From Olivibacter domesticus (GTDB lineage: Bacteria > Bacteroidota > Bacteroidia > Sphingobacteriales > Sphingobacteriaceae), in NCBI RefSeq assembly GCF_900109575.1, contig NZ_FOAF01000002.1, positions 806,001 to 870,000 of the forward strand: a DNA stretch of 64,000 nucleotides, in the 5' to 3' direction. The translations under genes were made by a program, and so were the position numbers. Below, in pieces: positions 8,512-17,155 of this stretch. Position 1 is the stretch's first letter. Each line of letters opens with the position of its first letter. The notes under the pieces are model-generated. The model was not told the origin of the DNA, did not search any database, and worked only from the letters and a program-made list of their open reading frames with translations.

Positions 8512-10287
8512 TTACCAGCCCGGATTCTGTTTTATTTTTGGGTTCAAACTAATCTGATCAAGCGGAATAGGCGATAAATAGTCTCTTCCAAGATTGAATT
8601 GATAGCCAGCTCCTAATGCACCTACGTTTTGATAGTACTCGATGTAATCTTCTGCATCCACAGGAAAACTCTTAATAGCATCCGCTATGTTTTGCGGTAC
8701 ACCTGCCACTTCCCACTGTGCTCTTTTTGCCCCTTTAGGTTTCCAGCCTTTGATTTTCTCGTCTATAGCCGCCCATCTAAACAAATCGTCCGACCGATAG
8801 CCCTCACAAGCGAGCTCCACTCGTCTTTCCCGGCGAATTTCATTGAGCAGTGGATTGATACCGGTAAATTCTTGGTTAGGATCGTTTGCAATACTTCCCA
8901 CGATCAGACCGGGCATCCCTACCCTTTTTCTCAGCAAATTAATGCTCCTATCGGCATCCGACTGGCTAAACTCGCCTAACTCTGCCTTCGCTTCCGCATA
9001 AATAAGAGGTGCTTCGGCAAATCGGAAGATGATTTGCCCTGTAGTACCAAGGTCTTGCTGTTGATTATAATCGGGGTTATGCCCTTTATAAATCTGGTAT
9101 CCCGTGAGTGATTTATTTTCATTGGCAACGTCAAAAGTAGGATATTCAAAGAGTACAGGCTCCTGTCCCCCCGGACGATTGTTCGTTATAACATGCGTTC
9201 CGTCTGGTATATAAATCGTCTGTCGTAAGCGCGGATCACGGTTGGTGGCCATCGCCACCAAGGTAGCATCTCCCTGATAAAGATCACTCGATCCGATTGG
9301 CTTACCATCTATACATAAATAAGCATCTATCAGATCCTTTGTTGCGCCGCGTCCGGCACCACCAATGGTATAACGGTGCCAGCGATGTCCTAGGCTAAGA
9401 CCAAGATCGAAGGCTCTCCAGAGCATCACCTCATTATTGGAAGCATAGTTCACTTGATTAAACAGGCTCCAATAACCATTAGCATCCGAAAATTCCGATA
9501 AGGTATAGCCCCCACTATTATCCAAAAGCGAAGCACTAACGGTTGCTGCTTTTTCCAGGAATGTACGTCCGTCAGATCCTTCCACACCGAAAACAGTTCC
9601 TGCATGGTATTTCTCCCAAGTACCCTCAAAGAGGGCTATCCTTGCCTGAAAAAGCATCGCAATTTCTTTATTGACGCGAGAGACTTCGGCAGAGCCCTTT
9701 GTTGGCAAATACGTTATGGCCTTATCTAGATCGCTCATAATCGAATCAACCACCACATTGCGCGGCAAACGTTCGTTGAACACTTCTTCAGATACGGTAT
9801 TCAACGGTATATTGATCCATGGCAGATCGCCGAATTGCTTGAGTTTTCCAAAGTAAAAGTATGCCCTAAAAAATAGCGCTTCTCCTACATACGACTGTAT
9901 CACGTCAAAAGGTTCCGTCACTTTCGTATAGTTCGCTAACAGATAATTTACATTTCGTAATGCACTCCAATCAGCATAATCACCGTAGCCACCACCATTA
10001 CCCGGAACAACTCGCTCGCCATTCAAAGCTGAATTATAAGTCGTAGCAATCATATTGTCACTGCCATCCGCATCTAAACCATAAATACCCGTAGAACCCC
10101 AGCCGTTGTAGTTTGGAAGCATATTATTGTAAAAATTATTGGCATAGAGTTTTAGGTCGTTAGCCGTTTTCCAATAATCGGCATCACTAATATTGGTTCC
10201 GGGAGTCTGTTCGAGTATATCTTTTTGACAGCTACTTAAACAGCCGTAGCAAAAAAGAACCAAAATTGTTGCATGTAGTAATTTCAT
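8512..10287 (-). CDS. SusD-like outer-membrane lipoprotein of the DUF4091 PUL
   Basis: A 591-residue lipoprotein with lipobox LSSC (Cys20) and the typical start of the mature protein, QKDILEQTPGTNISDADYWK. SusD family signs are YVGEALFFRAYFYFGKLKQF, the mid-protein RFAEAPLIYAEAKAELGE, the INLLRKRVGMPG stretch, RRERRVELACEGYRSDDLFR, and YLSPIPLDQISLNPKIKQNP at the C-terminus. It should cap the SusC porin encoded 18 bp upstream and bind the oligosaccharide at the cell surface. It is of normal length and intact. The substrate is unknown; the neighbouring GH123-like enzyme suggests an amino-sugar glycan. Confidence 0.95.
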   Translation of the reverse strand: MKLLHATILVLFCYGCLSSCQKDILEQTPGTNISDADYWKTANDLKLYANNFYNNMLPNYNGWGSTGIYGLDADGSDNMIATTYNSALNGERVVPGNGGGYGDYADWSALRNVNYLLANYTKVTEPFDVIQSYVGEALFFRAYFYFGKLKQFGDLPWINIPLNTVSEEVFNERLPRNVVVDSIMSDLDKAITYLPTKGSAEVSRVNKEIAMLFQARIALFEGTWEKYHAGTVFGVEGSDGRTFLEKAATVSASLLDNSGGYTLSEFSDANGYWSLFNQVNYASNNEVMLWRAFDLGLSLGHRWHRYTIGGAGRGATKDLIDAYLCIDGKPIGSSDLYQGDATLVAMATNRDPRLRQTIYIPDGTHVITNNRPGGQEPVLFEYPTFDVANENKSLTGYQIYKGHNPDYNQQQDLGTTGQIIFRFAEAPLIYAEAKAELGEFSQSDADRSINLLRKRVGMPGLIVGSIANDPNQEFTGINPLLNEIRRERRVELACEGYRSDDLFRWAAIDEKIKGWKPKGAKRAQWEVAGVPQNIADAIKSFPVDAEDYIEYYQNVGALGAGYQFNLGRDYLSPIPLDQISLNPKIKQNPGW

Positions 10288-10305
10288 ATTGTTAGAATAA
10301 GCTGT

Positions 10306-13300
10306 TTAAAAGGATAAATTCACACCAGCGGAATAGGTACGCTGCAAAGGATATATTTTAGCGTCGCTAATAGATAATTCGGGATCCATTGTTTTGATCA
10401 GATCAGTAATGGTAAAGACATTATCTACGCTGATATAAAACCGTATCTTGCTGAATCCTATTTTATCCAATAAAGACTTCGGTAGGGAGTAGCCCAATTG
10501 TACATTTTTCAATCGCATGTATGCCGCATTCTGTAGATAACGCGTTTGGGTTTGGGTATTTTTTCCATTTTCACCAGTTAGATAAAACTTCGGGAAATAA
10601 CCGTTCGGATTTTCCGGGCTCCAACGGTCGTTATGCACATCAAAAACAGAGCTTTGCCATTCATCTCCTGTTATGCCCCAGAAATAATTGGAACCAATCC
10701 AGGCATCTCGTTTAGCAATACCTTGAATAAAAAATGTGAAATCAACGCTCTTCCAGTTTACATCACCCGTAAAACCATAAGCAAAGCGCGGTGTATTATT
10801 GCCGATAACACTTCTATCACCGGGATTGGAAATAGTATTATCTCCGAAATCAATCATGCCGTCTCCATTTACATCCACATAACGAACATCACCGACTTTC
10901 CATGTTTGGCCAGAAATACGTTGTTGAGAAGGTGCTCCATCGATTTCACCTTGATTCTGAAAGAGGCCGTAAGTGGTATATCCCCATATATCACCCATTT
11001 GCTGCCCTACATACCACGTAGAATTCAAGCCAGTTGGATTAGGATATCTTGTTACCTTACCTTGGTAATCGCTTAGCACAGCTCTTACACCATAAGCGAC
11101 TTCCCCTATTTTATCGCGCCATTGTAAACTTAATTCGAAACCCCTTGTTTCCATGCCAGCATTATTTGCACTTGGAGGTGTAGCCCCTAATACACCGGGC
11201 AAAGCCTCTGCCGGGCCAGCGAAATCATTGGCCTTTCTGATGTACCAGTCGAAAGAAGCACTTAAGCGTTCCCGTAAAAAGCTCATATCTGCACCAATAT
11301 TTAATGTTGTAGTTGTAACCCATGTTAAATCAGGATTTATTAATCCAGGTGGCGACACAGCCGCTTGCTGATTTCCACCAAACAACCAATTTGTTGTAGG
11401 TGGGCTCACTGTGCCTAGGTTAGGATAAAAAGGATACCAATTAGGATTGTTGGGATCAGTGTCAATAAAGGCCTGATCGCCGAGTGAGCCATAAGATCCT
11501 CTCAATTTAAAACTATTAACGGTGGTTTTAATGGATTCAAAAAACACCTCTTTATCCAGGTTCCATCCCAATGACACCCCCGGGTAAAACTTCCAGCGAA
11601 CAGGTCCTAAAAAGCGCGAGGTACCATCATATCTACCGTTAAATTCAAAGAGGTATTTCTGTTGGTAATTATAATTAACCCTTCCAAAAAAACCATCAGA
11701 CGCGAGCTTACGGGTGAAATCGCTTAATGAAGGAGCAGGACCATACGTACCAGACAAGGCCGGTATATTATCCGAGTAGAGTTGGTTGTTGCTAGCAGCA
11801 TATCGTTGATAATCGGTATAATCCCGGACAAAACCTCCCATTATACTAAAAAAATGATCGTCCAGCTGTTTTTCGTATTTAGTAAAAGCGTTAATGATAT
11901 GATGTTGAATACGGTAATTGGATCTACTGAAACCATTGGGGTACGTACCCCCTATTTGATATTGCGTACCATCAGGACGTCCAGAATAAAGTGTTTTCGT
12001 ATGTGAATTTTCATCTTGGAATGTACCATCGAAGGTATAGTTGGCCGTCGCAGTCCACCCCGGTGCTAGGTTGAATATAAACTCGCCCGTTAGCAAAGCT
12101 TTATCCAAGGTCGATTTTGTCCGTCCACCGAGCTCGTGAAGCAACACATCACTGGCATCTGAATAATTTCCATCTGGGTTAAGGAGTGGAACAGTGGGCC
12201 ATTTACGGGCAATCTGATGCATATAATTACCTCCCGTTTTGCCAGAATACGTATTGGGCGAGTTACTGAGTTCTTTTGAAAAGCTTCCGCGATAGCTGAA
12301 ATCCAACCATTTTGCAACAGCAGTTGTAAGATTGGTGCGCACATTAAATCGTTGATACTTGTCATTTCCGTAATTGTACATACCCGCACGATCATTATAC
12401 CCTAAACCAACATAGTAGTTGGTATTTTCAGAACCACCAGAAACCCCTACATTGTGCTGCTGGCTAAAAGCTAGATCTTTAAAATAGACGTCAAACCAAT
12501 CGTTATTGGCATTTCCCTTATCCCAAGTATAATATTCATTGGTACCTGCTTGTGGATTAACGATGGTTTCGGAATTCAGGGAACCATTTTGATAGGCGAT
12601 GATCCTATCCATCGTCTCTTGATTAAAAATTTCACTCCTGCCCCCATTTACAGCTGCCTCATTATAAAGATTGGCGAACGCTAACGAATTCAGCATCTTT
12701 GGCAAGTTAATGGGCGCTGCCAATCCCAATGTATTGTTATACGTAATTGCTGGTTTGCTCCCCTTTTTTCCCTGTTTTGTGGTGATAAGGATAACGCCAT
12801 ATGGCGCACTAGACCCATAAATAGCTGAAGAAGCAGCATCCTTTAACACGGATATGTTCTCAATATCATCCGGATTAAGCGCATTGATATCTCCACCCTG
12901 CACACCATCAATTACCACAAGTGGCCCACCGGTAGTTCCTAATCCGGTGTACCCACGTACATTGATACTCTGTGTAGCATTTGGCGCACCGCCACCACTT
13001 CCCGTAACAATGTTCAATCCCGGCATCTGCCCTTGCAAAGCCTGACTGACGCGAGAAATCGGTCTATTCTGTAATACTTCTCCACTAATTTGTGAAACAG
13101 CACCTGTTACGAGCGCCTTATTCTGCGTACCATAGCCTACCACCACTACTTCGTCTAGGTTGGCCAAATCTTGCTGTAGCACTACATCAAGGTCGCTGCC
13201 AACTGCTGTTATCTCCCGTCGCAAATAACCAATATAACTGAACACGAGCACCGCACCGCTTTTGCTTAAACTTAGGCGATACCGGCCCTCCACATCGGTC

Positions 13301-13812
13301 ATCGTTCCGTTCTTCATGTCCTTCTCCTGTACATTTACACCCGCCAACGGCAATCCCGCTTCGTCCTTCACTAAACCGGTCACTGCCAATTGCTGTACGC
13401 TGATTTGTGGCACGTTTGGTGTTTTGGCCAGGTGTTTTCGTATTACAATCGATTGGTCTTCCACACTGTATTCAAGCGTCTGGTCTGTAAAAATTGCTGC
13501 TAAGCTTTCCTCCAATGACGCTTTCTGTAAATTAACGGAAACGGGTTTAGCATTTTCCAGTAAACTGCTATTATAAAAAAGACGGTATCCGCTCTGTTTA
13601 CTGATACTCTTTAAAACGGAAGCTAAGGATGCATTTTTAACAGAAAGATTAATTTCCTGTGAGAACACCTTACCAGAGACCTGCAGTAGTGAAATCAGCA
13701 AAATAAATAAAGTTAACTTAGTGATTTTTAATAATTTATATCGAAAATAAAATCGATTGAGATTGCCACTTTTCAGGCAATACCCTCCTTTGCATTGAAT
13801 GGTTAAATTCAT
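10306..13812 (-). CDS. SusC-like TonB-dependent transporter with STN signalling domain
   Basis: An 1168-residue outer-membrane transporter. A long N-terminus and signal sequence (to about residue 52, VFSQ) is followed by an STN domain (about 60-125; ASLASVLKSISKQSGYRLFY). Next come a carboxypeptidase-D-like beta-sandwich (about 145-215; VTGLVKDEAGLPLAGVNVQE), the plug (DEVVVVGYGT, then DGVQGGDINALNPDDIENIS) and a 22-strand-type barrel. The STN domain normally contacts a FecR anti-sigma factor, which fits the adjacent fecR and sigma genes. It imports oligosaccharides with SusD using TonB energy. A GC-rich hairpin separates it from fecR, suggesting its own promoter. Length and domain order are normal. 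Confidence 0.95.
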   Translation of the reverse strand: MNLTIQCKGGYCLKSGNLNRFYFRYKLLKITKLTLFILLISLLQVSGKVFSQEINLSVKNASLASVLKSISKQSGYRLFYNSSLLENAKPVSVNLQKASLEESLAAIFTDQTLEYSVEDQSIVIRKHLAKTPNVPQISVQQLAVTGLVKDEAGLPLAGVNVQEKDMKNGTMTDVEGRYRLSLSKSGAVLVFSYIGYLRREITAVGSDLDVVLQQDLANLDEVVVVGYGTQNKALVTGAVSQISGEVLQNRPISRVSQALQGQMPGLNIVTGSGGGAPNATQSINVRGYTGLGTTGGPLVVIDGVQGGDINALNPDDIENISVLKDAASSAIYGSSAPYGVILITTKQGKKGSKPAITYNNTLGLAAPINLPKMLNSLAFANLYNEAAVNGGRSEIFNQETMDRIIAYQNGSLNSETIVNPQAGTNEYYTWDKGNANNDWFDVYFKDLAFSQQHNVGVSGGSENTNYYVGLGYNDRAGMYNYGNDKYQRFNVRTNLTTAVAKWLDFSYRGSFSKELSNSPNTYSGKTGGNYMHQIARKWPTVPLLNPDGNYSDASDVLLHELGGRTKSTLDKALLTGEFIFNLAPGWTATANYTFDGTFQDENSHTKTLYSGRPDGTQYQIGGTYPNGFSRSNYRIQHHIINAFTKYEKQLDDHFFSIMGGFVRDYTDYQRYAASNNQLYSDNIPALSGTYGPAPSLSDFTRKLASDGFFGRVNYNYQQKYLFEFNGRYDGTSRFLGPVRWKFYPGVSLGWNLDKEVFFESIKTTVNSFKLRGSYGSLGDQAFIDTDPNNPNWYPFYPNLGTVSPPTTNWLFGGNQQAAVSPPGLINPDLTWVTTTTLNIGADMSFLRERLSASFDWYIRKANDFAGPAEALPGVLGATPPSANNAGMETRGFELSLQWRDKIGEVAYGVRAVLSDYQGKVTRYPNPTGLNSTWYVGQQMGDIWGYTTYGLFQNQGEIDGAPSQQRISGQTWKVGDVRYVDVNGDGMIDFGDNTISNPGDRSVIGNNTPRFAYGFTGDVNWKSVDFTFFIQGIAKRDAWIGSNYFWGITGDEWQSSVFDVHNDRWSPENPNGYFPKFYLTGENGKNTQTQTRYLQNAAYMRLKNVQLGYSLPKSLLDKIGFSKIRFYISVDNVFTITDLIKTMDPELSISDAKIYPLQRTYSAGVNLSF

Positions 13813-13878
13813 ACATTTGTGAAATTAAGTTAGTCGATTAGTTTATTTAATTTAAGCAATTGACATGTTATTACTTTA

Positions 13879-13906
13879 AACCGGATGCGGGGCATCGCGT
13901 CCGGTT
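13879..13906. terminator. Hairpin between fecR and susC (first sigma PUL)
   Basis: AACCGGATGCG (13879-13889) pairs with CGCGTCCGGTT (13896-13906): an 11-bp stem with one G-T pair and a 6-base loop. Read on the plus strand it is followed by seven T residues, a classic intrinsic terminator shape, but no plus-strand gene ends here. In the coding direction (minus) the hairpin follows an A-run. The second sigma PUL has the same arrangement at 43510-43538. Confidence 0.65.
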
Positions 13907-13920
13907 TTTTTGTCTTTTTT

Positions 13921-15039
13921 CTACATAGGCATCTTATTTTTTATGTAAATCTTCTTGTTGTTAATCTCAAATTTTAGCTCGCCAGTCCTTTCCATCATTT
14001 CCAAGACCTTTAATAAACTGACGTTTCTAGGTATATATCCATTATATGAATAATTCTTCACCCCATTAAATTCTACTTCAACATTATACCATCTACCTAA
14101 TTGATTCATAATTTCTCGTATCGACGTTTCATTGAAAACAAAATCACCATTTTTCCAAGCTAGCGTTTCTTCCATATCTGCCTCGGCAATAGCGATATCT
14201 GGCTTTGTCCCATTAATGATCGACTGTTGCCCTGGCTCGAGCAATTTCGATTGTTTTGTTTTGGAATTCATTACTTTAACACGACCTGTTACAAGTGTTG
14301 ACACCTCATTTATTTCTTCCGTATATGCTTTTACATTAAAGCTAGTTCCCAATACCACGATATTTTGTTCTCGTGTGTGAACAATAAATGGGCTGTCGCC
14401 CTTTCGTTTATCAACAGGCTGTTTAACTTCAAAGTAAGCTTCGCCAACGAGCTCTACCTCTCGCTGCTTTTCATTAAATTGAACAGGAAATTTAAGTCTT
14501 GTATCAGCATTAAGCCATACCATTGTACCGTCAGCTAGTGCAAGCTGATATTTTCCGCCTTTCGGTATAGATATTTCGTGATATAGTTCAGCAGTTTCCC
14601 GTTCAGGATTAATGTAGTAACTAATTTTACCATCCTTATCATTTAAGATCTGGATGCCTCCACTTTCAGAAATCCGATTTACAGTAGCATCCAGCTTAAC
14701 CCTTCGTCCATCCGCTAGCGTTAATATCGCCTGGTTACTTGCTGCGTGAATATCGCCTGCGATCGTTGCCGGTGCTGCATAATGCCCCTGTCTTTGATAG
14801 TAAAATACGATATACCCTAAAATACAAAATAGAATAAAAGCAGCGGCGTATGTATATGTCAATCGGAATGTTCTCTTTTTACCTTGACCGCTATAAAGCT
14901 GCTGGTCCATTGATTCAGCCAAATGAGCATCGATTTCTCCAGATCGAAGGAGCTGAGCAAAGACTTCCAACTCTTCATCAGTAGCCAAGCCATCCCGGTA
15001 CCTACGAATCAGGTTCCTATAAAAAGTGTCTTTGTCCAT
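13921..15039 (-). CDS. FecR family anti-sigma factor
   Basis: A 372-residue single-pass inner-membrane protein. The N-terminal cytoplasmic part (1-58) should bind the sigma factor. One membrane helix lies at about 61-80 (TYTYAAAFILFCILGYIVFY). The periplasmic FecR domain (about 155-255) contains IPKGGKYQLALADGTMVWLN and the pattern REVELVGEAYFEV. A C-terminal STN-like/DUF4974 segment (about 300-365; FNETSIREIMNQLGRWYNVE) probably contacts the transporter. It lies 89 bp after the sigma gene and before susC, the standard order. When SusC binds its ligand, FecR is expected to release the sigma factor. All domains appear intact. Confidence 0.95.
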   Translation of the reverse strand: MDKDTFYRNLIRRYRDGLATDEELEVFAQLLRSGEIDAHLAESMDQQLYSGQGKKRTFRLTYTYAAAFILFCILGYIVFYYQRQGHYAAPATIAGDIHAASNQAILTLADGRRVKLDATVNRISESGGIQILNDKDGKISYYINPERETAELYHEISIPKGGKYQLALADGTMVWLNADTRLKFPVQFNEKQREVELVGEAYFEVKQPVDKRKGDSPFIVHTREQNIVVLGTSFNVKAYTEEINEVSTLVTGRVKVMNSKTKQSKLLEPGQQSIINGTKPDIAIAEADMEETLAWKNGDFVFNETSIREIMNQLGRWYNVEVEFNGVKNYSYNGYIPRNVSLLKVLEMMERTGELKFEINNKKIYIKNKMPM

Positions 15040-15128
15040 TTGTTCTATGCTATTTGTCCAGCACTTCTAATTAAGACACTTGAGTAAGAATTTAGGGTAC
15101 CTAAGCGAAACAACTTTTTTTAAAAAAA

Positions 15129-15737
15129 TTAAAAGTTAAGATAAATAGTATAAAATATCCAGAAACAGACACACCAATGCACTTCCAGCGGACCCTCTAC
15201 TAATGCCTTTAACGTCTTCATCGTTTGTACCATATGTTTTTTTATGGCATTTCTGCTCACACCCATTTCTTTAGCCACTTCATCATACGTTTTCTGTTCC
15301 TCTCGACATAATTTGAATACTCTGCGAGCGGTTGGTGTCAAACTATTTAATGTTTCTTGCAAATAACGTTGGTATTCTTTCATTTGCAGATCGTCTTCAG
15401 TAGTCTTTTCATTTACAGGATAATGACTGAAGACCTCTTCTATTACCGCACGTGAATTGGCCACCTTTCTGAGGTTATTTAAGGTATGATTGCGGGCAAT
15501 AGTAAAAAGATAGGCCTTAAAGCACCTTACTTCCAGCATGTTTGTTCGATCATTCCAAATTTTAATAAAGATTTCCTGGCAAAGGTCTTGCGCCAAATCG
15601 GGAGATTTAACATAATCTAATACAAATGAATAGATCTGTTTAAAATATTTACTATATAGGCTGTAAAATGCTTTTTCATTACCAATTGCCAATTTCTTGA
15701 TTAAGATAGATTCATCCGGATTAAAATAGGCCTTCAT
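15129..15737 (-). CDS. ECF RNA polymerase sigma factor (FecI/SigZ-like, Bacteroidota type)
   Basis: A 202-residue sigma-70 family extracytoplasmic-function factor. Region 2 is recognised by YVKSPDLAQDLCQEIFIKIW and FKAYLFTIARNHTLNNLRK. Region 4 is recognised by LTPTARRVFKLCREEQKTYD and the helix-turn-helix EVAKEMGVSRNAIKKHMVQT. The C-terminus is unusually hydrophobic for a sigma factor (WCVCFWIFYTIYLNF), which occurs in some FecR-linked sigma factors of this phylum. It is the first gene of the PUL and probably activates the susC promoter after a signal passed through FecR. Confidence 0.95.
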   Translation of the reverse strand: MKAYFNPDESILIKKLAIGNEKAFYSLYSKYFKQIYSFVLDYVKSPDLAQDLCQEIFIKIWNDRTNMLEVRCFKAYLFTIARNHTLNNLRKVANSRAVIEEVFSHYPVNEKTTEDDLQMKEYQRYLQETLNSLTPTARRVFKLCREEQKTYDEVAKEMGVSRNAIKKHMVQTMKTLKALVEGPLEVHWCVCFWIFYTIYLNF

Positions 15738-16172
15738 CGTTCAAAAATTTTACCCAAATAAATACATAAACTGCCCCATATAACAACAGACAATGACTGT
15801 TTCAAAATACACAGCTTAAAACAGGTATGATTAGTTAGCTCTTTTACAATGCTAGAGAAAAAAAAACAGTATAACAAACCAGTTACAAACGCAACCGTTT
15901 GCGTAATTTAACGAGTAATTTTTCTTATTCTTTTGCTGTATCAAATTGCACTGCCATTTCAATTTCCCTCCCCGCAAGGAATAATCAATAACACGAATAA
16001 TTTCTTACTACTTGATACTCATGTCTTGGTACTAATAACAACAACGAGTAGCTACCATGTAACGTTTATATATACATCAACTCCTTTAGTACAATTGAGT
16101 CAAACCAAATTGACATCATGTTGTTATTAAATTAATAGAAAAAAATTAAAACTAATAATTAAATACACATCT
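15738..16172. other. Intergenic region between divergent sigma and DUF2383 genes
   Basis: About 435 AT-rich bases between divergently transcribed genes, so both promoters must lie here. GCAACCGTTTGCG near 15890-15903 is a partial palindrome. I see no convincing TAnnTTTG box and no open frame that resembles a protein. Confidence 0.5.
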
Positions 16173-16625
16173 ATGTTAACATCAGAAAATTCGATTTCAA
16201 CTTTAAATGATCTGATTGAAATCAATAATGACCGCATAGCCGGTTTCGAAAAAGCAATAGCAGACATTAATGAAGAAAATGTTGATCTGAAAACGCTCTT
16301 TCAGGAATATACAGGCCAAAGCCGGAAATTCAGCCAAGAACTTACAGCAATTGTAAGTAAGCATGCGGCCGAAGCAGAAACAGGCACCAGCGTAGCCAGC
16401 AATTTGCATCGTGCTTGGATCGATGTAAAAGCATTGTTCGGAGGGCGCGACCGTAAAAGCATATTAGAAGAAGCAGAGCGCGGTGAGGATGCCATTAAGG
16501 AAGCATACCGTAATGCGTTGAAATCCGGCTCCATAACAGGCGAAGCCTTACAATTGGTCACAAAACAGTCAGAAGAAATAAGAAGCGCTCATGATAAAAT
16601 CAAAGCGCTGCGAGATGCAAACTAG
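16173..16625 (+). CDS. PA2169/DUF2383 family four-helix-bundle protein
   Basis: A 150-residue soluble, highly charged, all-helical protein without signal peptide. It begins with STLNDLIEINNDRIAGFEKA, the standard start of the DUF2383 (PA2169) family, and the second half has NLHRAWIDVKALFGGRDRKS and EEAERGEDAIKEAY, also typical. The fold is a ferritin-like four-helix bundle. Members are common in Sphingobacteriia and are often stress- or stationary-phase-induced; their biochemical role is not known, and I do not see a complete di-iron ligand set. It is a single-gene unit followed by a hairpin. Confidence 0.85.
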   Translation: MLTSENSISTLNDLIEINNDRIAGFEKAIADINEENVDLKTLFQEYTGQSRKFSQELTAIVSKHAAEAETGTSVASNLHRAWIDVKALFGGRDRKSILEEAERGEDAIKEAYRNALKSGSITGEALQLVTKQSEEIRSAHDKIKALRDAN

Positions 16626-16641
16626 TACAATGCTCAAAGAA

Positions 16642-16662
16642 AAGCTGCCTTTTGTGCAGCTT
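16642..16662 (+). terminator. Terminator of the DUF2383 gene
   Basis: AAGCTGC and GCAGCTT form a 7-bp stem with a 7-base loop, followed by TCTCTT, 16 bases after the stop codon. Confidence 0.6.
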
Positions 16663-16683
16663 CTCTTACTCCACGCTGAAACA

Positions 16684-17076
16684 TTACACAACCAGCTCGA
16701 TATTCGGATGTTCGGCAATAATAGCCATTAAGATATCAAAGTACGTTTCGCCCCGACCATCTTCCAAAGTCGTTAATTTCTCCCGAAAGTATTCTCTGTT
16801 AAAAGTTGAGCCAGCTTTCAGCTTCTCCTCGTAATAAGCTTTAGTTATTTCATAGCCCAATACTTCTTTACTTTTATCCATATTATTCCAGATCAATTGT
16901 ACTTTCTCGTCGCTTTTTATTGCTCCGAACCCACCATATAGAAGATCATTAAAAGCATCTAAGCTATTGCCTATCTGCCATTGTTCTTCTGCCATAAATA
17001 CCCGATTGATTTCGGCATAGAAGGACGCTATGTTGTGAATGTTATTACCGTTGATAGTGATTTGTTTCATCATCAT
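16684..17076 (-). CDS. Barstar-like ribonuclease inhibitor (orphan)
   Basis: A 130-residue protein that resembles barstar, the inhibitor of the secreted RNase barnase. I start at the first of three consecutive ATG codons (17076) rather than the TTG six bases upstream. The pattern ITINGNNIHNIASFYAEINR, then WQIGNSLDAFNDLLYGGFG, matches the barstar core. Asp40 and Asp44 in SLDAFND correspond to barstar Asp35 and Asp39, which plug the RNase active site. No barnase or other RNase toxin gene is visible nearby, so it may be an orphan immunity gene or control a housekeeping nuclease. The gene lies 79 bp downstream of a histidine kinase on the same strand and may share its transcript. Confidence 0.8.
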   Translation of the reverse strand: MMMKQITINGNNIHNIASFYAEINRVFMAEEQWQIGNSLDAFNDLLYGGFGAIKSDEKVQLIWNNMDKSKEVLGYEITKAYYEEKLKAGSTFNREYFREKLTTLEDGRGETYFDILMAIIAEHPNIELVV

Positions 17077-17155
17077 GGGCAATTTAGTCTTTTTTAAACC
17101 ATGTCAAGCAATGGTTCGACACTTTCCATCGCTATTCCATTACTGCAAGATCATT

